Shown here: positions 20,366 to 24,194 of the stretch, piece after piece
Numbering within the stretch: the first letter of the stretch is position 1
Layout of the letters: each line of letters opens with the position of its first letter
From: a virus
DNA length: 24,194 nucleotides
Virus record (IMG/VR): IMGVR_UViG_3300042691_021656
Coordinates: 1 to 24,194 of that record
Reading direction: 5' to 3' (one strand)
Made by a program: the position numbers and the translations under genes
The notes under the pieces: model-generated
Told to the model about the DNA's origin: nothing
The model's input: only the letters and a program-made list of their open reading frames with translations
The model's database searches: none

Positions 20366-21056
20366 GCTGACGCCCGAGGGCCAGGCGAAGTACGAGCGCG
20401 TCGTGGCCTTCTTCGAGAAGGTGCTGCGGCACAGCAAAGGCCAGAACGCCGGCAAGCCGTTCACGCTGTTGCCGTGGCAGCATCATGTGCTGCGTGAGCT
20501 CTTCGGCCGGCTGAACCCTGACGGCACGCGGCAGCATCGTGTTGGGTACATTGAGCTGCCGAAGAAGCAAGGCAAGAGCACCACACTTGCCGGCATCGCC
20601 CTCTATCTGACGGCCTTCGACTCTGAGCCTGGTGCTGAGTGCTATTCGGCGGCTGCGGATCGTGAGCAGGCAGGCATCATCTACCGCGAGGCCGCGTCAA
20701 TGGTGCGGGCTTCGCCTGCGTTGTCTCGCCACCTCGAGGTGATCGACAGCCGCAAGACCATCGTGCATAAGGCGAGCAATTCGTTTTACCGGGTTCTCTC
20801 GGCTGATGCGTTCCGGGCCGAGGGCCTCAACATCCACGCCCTGCTCTTTGATGAACTCCATGCACAAAGAGACCGCCGCCTCTGGGCTTTCGCCCCTGGC
20901 CGAGAGGCTGGGGGCGAAGGCCCGGCACAACAAGAGATGCACTCAGGTACGGCGGGGCGGCTCGGAGATCACCAATGCTGTTATCGATCACCACGGCGGG
21001 CTTCGACCGCAAGAGCATCTGTTGGGAGCAGCACCAGTACGCAGAGCGTTGCATAG
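20304..21056 (+). CDS. terL: Terminase large subunit, N-terminal ATPase part (interrupted)
   Basis: Starts at GTG 20304 inside terS. Seen: LTPEGQAKYERVVAFFEKVLRHSKGQNAGKPFTLLPWQ, Walker A PKKQGKST (residues 86-93), ADREQAGIIYREA, AFRAEGLNIHALLFDELHAQ with Walker B LLFDE (180-184) and RDRRLW ending at residue 194 (codon 20883-20885). After that the frame reads unrelated, low-quality sequence to a stop at 21054-21056. The normal protein resumes in another frame at GAT 20936 (DALRYGGAARRSPMLLSITTAGFD). Skipping the intervening 50 nt gives a 533-residue terminase. As annotated here the gene is broken unless recoding occurs. Confidence 0.85.
   Translation: MAKKKSPATKSKTSSASTARELTPEGQAKYERVVAFFEKVLRHSKGQNAGKPFTLLPWQHHVLRELFGRLNPDGTRQHRVGYIELPKKQGKSTTLAGIALYLTAFDSEPGAECYSAAADREQAGIIYREAASMVRASPALSRHLEVIDSRKTIVHKASNSFYRVLSADAFRAEGLNIHALLFDELHAQRDRRLWAFAPGREAGGEGPAQQEMHSGTAGRLGDHQCCYRSPRRASTARASVGSSTSTQSVA
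20882..20925 (+). other. 20-bp hairpin spanning the 50-nt terL interruption
   Basis: Bases 20882-20901 pair with 20906-20925 around a GAGA tetraloop (20902-20905). The stem is 20 bp with 16 Watson-Crick and 4 G-U pairs and no bulge or mismatch. The 50 nt that break the terminase frame run from 20886 to 20935; the stem begins 4 bp before, within the last homologous codons. GNRA loops cap stable RNA hairpins. Confidence 0.85.
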
Positions 21057-21955
21057 CCGATCCGGCAGTGGACCCGGCCTTCTTCGGCTGCATCTATGCC
21101 GCCTCGCCGGAAGACGATTGGAAAGACCCAAAGACGTGGCACAAGGCGAACCCGTCGCTAGGCCAGACGATCACCGAGGAGTCTTTCGCTGCCGACGCCC
21201 GCGAAGCGGATCAGTCGCCCAGCAAGCTGAACGCCTTTTTGCGATACAGGCTCAATGTCTGGACCACTCAGGACACGCGGTGGATTGCCCCAGACGCATG
21301 GGCCAAGTGCGGCAACCCGATCGACTCTGACCTAGAGAAGCGGGAGTGGTTTGCGGGACTCGATTTGGCCAGCACCACGGACCTGTCGGCGCTGGTGCTC
21401 GTGAGCCAGTCCAGCGACGGCACCTTCGACGTGCTGCCGTTCTTCTGGGTGCCAGAGGTACACGCAGCCGAGCGGACGCTGCGGGACAAAGTGGACTACG
21501 TCGGCTGGATTCGTGACGGCTTTATCCGTGCCACGGATGGAAACGTCACTGACTACGACGTAATCAGGCGAGACATCAACGAACTGGCCAAGCAATACAA
21601 CATCCGGCAGATCGGAATCGACCGCTGGAACGCCACGCAACTGGCCACGCAACTGCAAGGCGATGGGCTAAATGTGGCAGGGTACGGGCAAGGGTTTGCC
21701 AGCATGACGAGCCCTTGCCGCCAGCTCGAGACGCTCGTGCTGTCGGAGCGGATACGGCACGCAAATCACCCGGTGCTGAGTTGGATGGCCGCCAACGTGG
21801 CGGTGCAGACCGACCACCAGGGCAACATGAAATGCAGCAAGGCTAAGAGCACCGAGCGGATCGACGGCATAGTGGCTCTCGTCATGGGCCTGGGCCTGCA
21901 CGCCACAGCAACGGCACCGCCGCCAGAACAATCCTGGGACATCATGACGCTATGA
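20975..21955 (+). CDS. terL: Terminase large subunit, C-terminal part with nuclease domain
   Basis: Homology in this frame begins at 20936 (DALRYGG...), before the first ATG at 20975. Seen: SITTAGFDRKSICWEQHQYAERC (motif III coupling region), NPSLGQTITEESF, LNAFLRYRLNVWTTQDTRWI, and the nuclease domain with acidic positions in FAGLDLASTTDLSALVLV, YNIRQIGIDRWNATQLATQLQGDG and KAKSTERIDGIVALVMGLGL. The part is complete to the stop, which overlaps the portal ATG. On its own, from ATG 20975, it would lack Walker A and B, so it cannot be a working motor alone. Intact sequence downstream of the break argues against old decay. Confidence 0.85.
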   Translation: MLLSITTAGFDRKSICWEQHQYAERCIADPAVDPAFFGCIYAASPEDDWKDPKTWHKANPSLGQTITEESFAADAREADQSPSKLNAFLRYRLNVWTTQDTRWIAPDAWAKCGNPIDSDLEKREWFAGLDLASTTDLSALVLVSQSSDGTFDVLPFFWVPEVHAAERTLRDKVDYVGWIRDGFIRATDGNVTDYDVIRRDINELAKQYNIRQIGIDRWNATQLATQLQGDGLNVAGYGQGFASMTSPCRQLETLVLSERIRHANHPVLSWMAANVAVQTDHQGNMKCSKAKSTERIDGIVALVMGLGLHATATAPPPEQSWDIMTL

Positions 21956-23244
21956 GTGAAAACGCCGCCGCCGACTTCAAAATGCTCGATTTGCGTGGCA
22001 TCGACTGGACCGAGTCCAGCGGCACCCGCACGCCAGCCGGCATTCGCGTCACCGCCGACAACTCGATGGCATGCTCTGCGTACACGGCCTGCATCCGCGT
22101 CATATCGGATGCAGTCTCAGCCCTGCCGCTGCACGTCTACGAGCGGATGGCCAACGGCGGCAAGGCGAAGGCTACCGCTCATCCCGTCTATCGGCTCCTG
22201 CACCAGCAACCCAACCCGTGGCAGACGGCTCAGGAGTTTAGGGATTGGATGACGGGCATGTATCTGCACTACGGTGCGTCGTACGCCGAGATCCGCCCAG
22301 GTGCCCGAGGTGCCGTCTCCGAGCTCTGGCCGCTGCACTCCAGCCGCATGGAGGCCGAGCGGCTCGAGGACGGCACGCTGCGATACAAGTACCGCGAGCC
22401 CAGCGGCAAGCAGACGATCTACAGCCAGGATCAAATCTTCGCCCTGCGGTTCACGACCGAGGACGGCATCAAGCCGATCCCAACCTACAAGCTGTTCCAG
22501 AACGTGATCGGCCTTTCGCAGGCTCTTGAGACGCACGCGGCCACGTACTTCGGTTCCGGCGCTCGGCCGGGCGTGATCCTTGAGAGCGACAACCCGATTC
22601 CGGCAGAGGCCGCCGAGCGTCTCCGTGAGCAATGGGAACGGATGCACCGTGGGCCGGATCGTGCCCATCGGACTGCCGTGCTTCCAAACGGAGTGAAGGC
22701 CCACGAGCTCAGCGGCAGCAACGAGAGTGCCCAGATGCTTGAGAGCCGGCAGTTCGCCGTGATCGAGTGCTGCCGAATCTTCAGAGTGCCGCCCCATCTG
22801 ATTCAGGATCTGTCGCGGTCGAGTTTTTCAAATATCGAAACGCAGTCGGTTGAATTTCTCCAGCACTGCCTGCTGCCGCACCTGAAGCGGTGGGAGGCGG
22901 CAATCGCCCGCGACCTGATCGTTGACGACGAGAAGTATTTTGCCGAGCACGCGGTGAGTGGGATTCTTCGGGCTGATCACGCCGCACGCTCGGCCTACTA
23001 CGTCTCGGCTTTGCAAAACGGCTGGATGACTGTGAACGAAATCCGCGAGCTTGAGAACCTGAACCCGATCGGGCCAGAGGGTGACAAGCATTTCGTGCAG
23101 CTGAACATGACAACGCTCGACAAGATGGGCCAAGAGCCGCCCGCACCGGAGCCGATGCCCGCGCCCGTCGCGGAAGTAGAGGATTTGCCCGAAGACGACA
23201 CAGAAGACCAGGCCGAGCAGGAGGGCCAGACCAATGGAAATTGA
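21952..23244 (+). CDS. HK97-family portal protein
   Basis: Portal of 430 residues, which forms the dodecameric DNA channel at the capsid vertex. ATG 21952 overlaps the terL stop. Seen: NSMACSAYTACIRVISDAVSALPLHVYER, HPVYRLLHQQPNPWQTAQEFRDWMTGMYLHYGASYAEI, RFTTEDGIKPIPTYKLFQNVIGLSQALETHAATYFGSGARPGVIL, and FRVPPHLIQDLSRSSFSNIETQSVEFLQHCLLPHLKRWEAAI, all in the order of the HK97 portal family. The C-terminal 40 residues are Pro/Glu/Asp-rich and disordered. Confidence 0.94.
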   Translation: MSENAAADFKMLDLRGIDWTESSGTRTPAGIRVTADNSMACSAYTACIRVISDAVSALPLHVYERMANGGKAKATAHPVYRLLHQQPNPWQTAQEFRDWMTGMYLHYGASYAEIRPGARGAVSELWPLHSSRMEAERLEDGTLRYKYREPSGKQTIYSQDQIFALRFTTEDGIKPIPTYKLFQNVIGLSQALETHAATYFGSGARPGVILESDNPIPAEAAERLREQWERMHRGPDRAHRTAVLPNGVKAHELSGSNESAQMLESRQFAVIECCRIFRVPPHLIQDLSRSSFSNIETQSVEFLQHCLLPHLKRWEAAIARDLIVDDEKYFAEHAVSGILRADHAARSAYYVSALQNGWMTVNEIRELENLNPIGPEGDKHFVQLNMTTLDKMGQEPPAPEPMPAPVAEVEDLPEDDTEDQAEQEGQTNGN

Positions 23245-23905
23245 ACGCCGCTGCCTGACCGTAGACGAGGCACCAGAGTGCGAGCTGCAGATTGAGACGC
23301 GCTCCAGCGGACGCGAGGCGATCCGTGGGCTGGCGGTGCCATACAACCGGCTTTCACTTGACCTCGGTGGCTTTCGGGAGCGAATCCTGCCAGGTGCCTT
23401 CGACAAGGTGCTGAACCGCCAGCGTGGCAAGGGCGAGATCCTGAGCTACTACAACCACAACAGCGACATGCTGCTTGGCCGTGAGTCGGCTGGCACGCTC
23501 GAGATCATCGCTGACGATCGTGGCATTTCGTATGTCGTGGAGCCGCCGGATACCTCGGCGGGCCGTGACGTGCTGGCCCTGGTGCGTGCTCGCCTGCTCA
23601 CTGGCAGTTCCTTTGCGTTCACCGTGAGCCAGCGCGGAGAACGCTACACGACCGACGAATCAGGCAAGGCCATCCGCGAGATCGTGGAGGCTTCGGGCCT
23701 GTACGAAGTTGGTCCGGTAAACGTGCCGGCCTACGGCAGTGCTACGACTGCGGTGGTGTCCCGGCGGTCCTATGAGGCGTGGCTGGCAGAGCAGGCTGCC
23801 GCCGTCGAGGCCAATGCGGATGCCGAGCCCGAAGTGAAGATCGCCATGCGTTCCCTGGTCCGTGACGCAGCTGCTGCGTGGGCTCTGAGGTTGCGACGTG
23901 TCTGA
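23234..23905 (+). CDS. HK97-family prohead maturation protease
   Basis: Protein of 223 residues from ATG 23234, overlapping the portal gene end by 11 nt. Seen: REAIRGLAVPYNRLSLDLGGFRERILPGAFDKVL, YYNHNSDMLLGRESAGTLEI with candidate catalytic His75, RLLTGSSFAFTV with catalytic Ser (125/126), and GLYEVGPVNVPAYGSATTAVVSRR, the U35 prohead protease pattern. It cleaves the capsid scaffold (delta) domain during head maturation. Codon-level overlap with the portal implies coordinated expression. Confidence 0.92.
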   Translation: MEIERRCLTVDEAPECELQIETRSSGREAIRGLAVPYNRLSLDLGGFRERILPGAFDKVLNRQRGKGEILSYYNHNSDMLLGRESAGTLEIIADDRGISYVVEPPDTSAGRDVLALVRARLLTGSSFAFTVSQRGERYTTDESGKAIREIVEASGLYEVGPVNVPAYGSATTAVVSRRSYEAWLAEQAAAVEANADAEPEVKIAMRSLVRDAAAAWALRLRRV

Positions 23906-24068
23906 AGCACGCTGCACTTGCGGCGAGAAACTCCGGTGCCGCTCCAGCCGTCCATGTGGTGACGAGCGGCAGCGGTATTTACGTTGCCCGAGGTGCGGGG
24001 CTCGCGCGGTGGCGTTTGTGAAAACAACACTTTCCGAAGTGCGGTTCTGCAAGGTTCCCCGCACGTAG
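23898..24068 (+). CDS. Small zinc-ribbon-like protein, 56 residues
   Basis: Starts at GTG 23898, overlapping the protease stop, ends TAG 24066-24068. Seen: CTCGEKLRCRSSRPCGDERQRYLRCPRCGARAV, a Cys-rich basic stretch with CxC and CxxC pairs suggestive of zinc binding. Small genes between protease and capsid are known in HK97-like phages. No function assigned; evidence is the Cys pattern and the overlap. Confidence 0.5.
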   Translation: MSEARCTCGEKLRCRSSRPCGDERQRYLRCPRCGARAVAFVKTTLSEVRFCKVPRT

Positions 24069-24115
24069 TGGCACTATTGACTCCATCGGCAATACCGCCG
24101 GCGGAGATCACATAC

Positions 24116-24194
24116 GTGGACAACCTCAAGAAGCTTCAGGACGAGGCGGCTGCCCTCGCCAACCGGATCGACGCCGTGCGTGCCGTCGAGGCCG
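24116..24194 (+). CDS. Major capsid protein, 3'-truncated by window edge
   Basis: GTG 24116 with GGAG about 10 nt upstream; only 26 residues visible (MDNLKKLQDEAAALANRIDAVRAVEA). This is a charged coiled-coil helix typical of the N-terminal delta (scaffold) domain of HK97-type capsid proteins, which the upstream protease would remove. Gene order portal, protease, capsid supports the call. The jelly of the capsid domain lies beyond the window. Confidence 0.72.
   Translation, partial: MDNLKKLQDEAAALANRIDAVRAVEA

Noticed and set aside
20886-20935. Classical -1 programmed frameshift in terL
   Set aside because: A -1 shift would restore the frame with 17 extra residues, but no X-XXY-YYZ slippery heptamer in the right phase precedes the hairpin; the nearest run, T-GGG-GGC at 20909-20915, pairs poorly after shifting.
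20975-21955. C-terminal terminase as an independent, naturally split subunit
   Set aside because: The first ATG is inside conserved sequence and the part lacks both Walker motifs; homology begins before the ATG at 20936.
1-24194. CRISPR arrays, tRNA or rRNA genes
   Set aside because: No spaced direct-repeat array and no cloverleaf or rRNA-like segment was noticed on reading.

Overview
The window is one tightly packed, GC-rich bacteriophage or prophage region of the tailed-phage, HK97-fold type. Almost every base is coding, most genes overlap at ATGA/GTGA/TAATG junctions, and starts are usually preceded by GGAGG-like Shine-Dalgarno sites. No tRNA, rRNA, CRISPR array or insertion sequence was seen. 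The host cannot be named from sequence alone. High GC, GTG starts and a papain-like protease would fit a Planctomycetota-like or other high-GC Gram-negative host, but this is a weak inference.

Layout. 1-1376 (+): 5'-truncated metallophosphoesterase, a DUF1599-like nucleotide-associated protein and a 59-residue protein. 1445-2786 (-): a small membrane protein and a tyrosine integrase. 2948-3690: a control region with a small HTH/excisionase-like gene, a 47-residue gene and four copies of an operator-like 17-mer built on CTACCG-N5-CGGTAG. Three of these copies lie inside promoter-like elements. 3688-13600 (+): early genes, with RecT/Bet annealase, HNH nuclease, winged-helix protein, ParB-like protein, C5-cytosine methyltransferase, replication protein carrying an origin-like palindrome cluster, LexA-type DNA-binding protein, a phage-encoded DNA polymerase sliding clamp, RusA resolvase, two glycosyltransferases and two paralogous HTH proteins. 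13595-16310: small membrane proteins, a papain-like cysteine peptidase, a Cys-rich lipoprotein and two single-span membrane proteins, which together look like a lysis or cell-envelope cassette. 16342-19457: a LamG-like protein and accessory genes, three of them sharing an almost identical start-site sequence. 19463-24194: packaging and head genes in the canonical order HNH, small terminase, large terminase, portal, prohead protease, small zinc protein and the start of the major capsid protein.

The most unusual feature is in the large terminase gene. Between Walker B and the motif III coupling segment, the gene is interrupted by about 50 nt (20886-20935) that lies within a 20-bp hairpin with a GAGA tetraloop and shifts the reading frame. 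Removing those 50 nt restores an intact, normal-looking 533-residue terminase. The length, the hairpin and the frame disruption resemble the 50-nt translational bypass element of phage T4 gene 60. A palindromic insertion with a homopolymer error, or plain pseudogenisation, remain real alternatives.

Working picture: a temperate siphovirus-like phage with its own integrase, a small operator-based switch, its own recombination and replication-accessory proteins (annealase, clamp, resolvase, initiator-like protein), a DNA methyltransferase and an HK97-type packaging machine.
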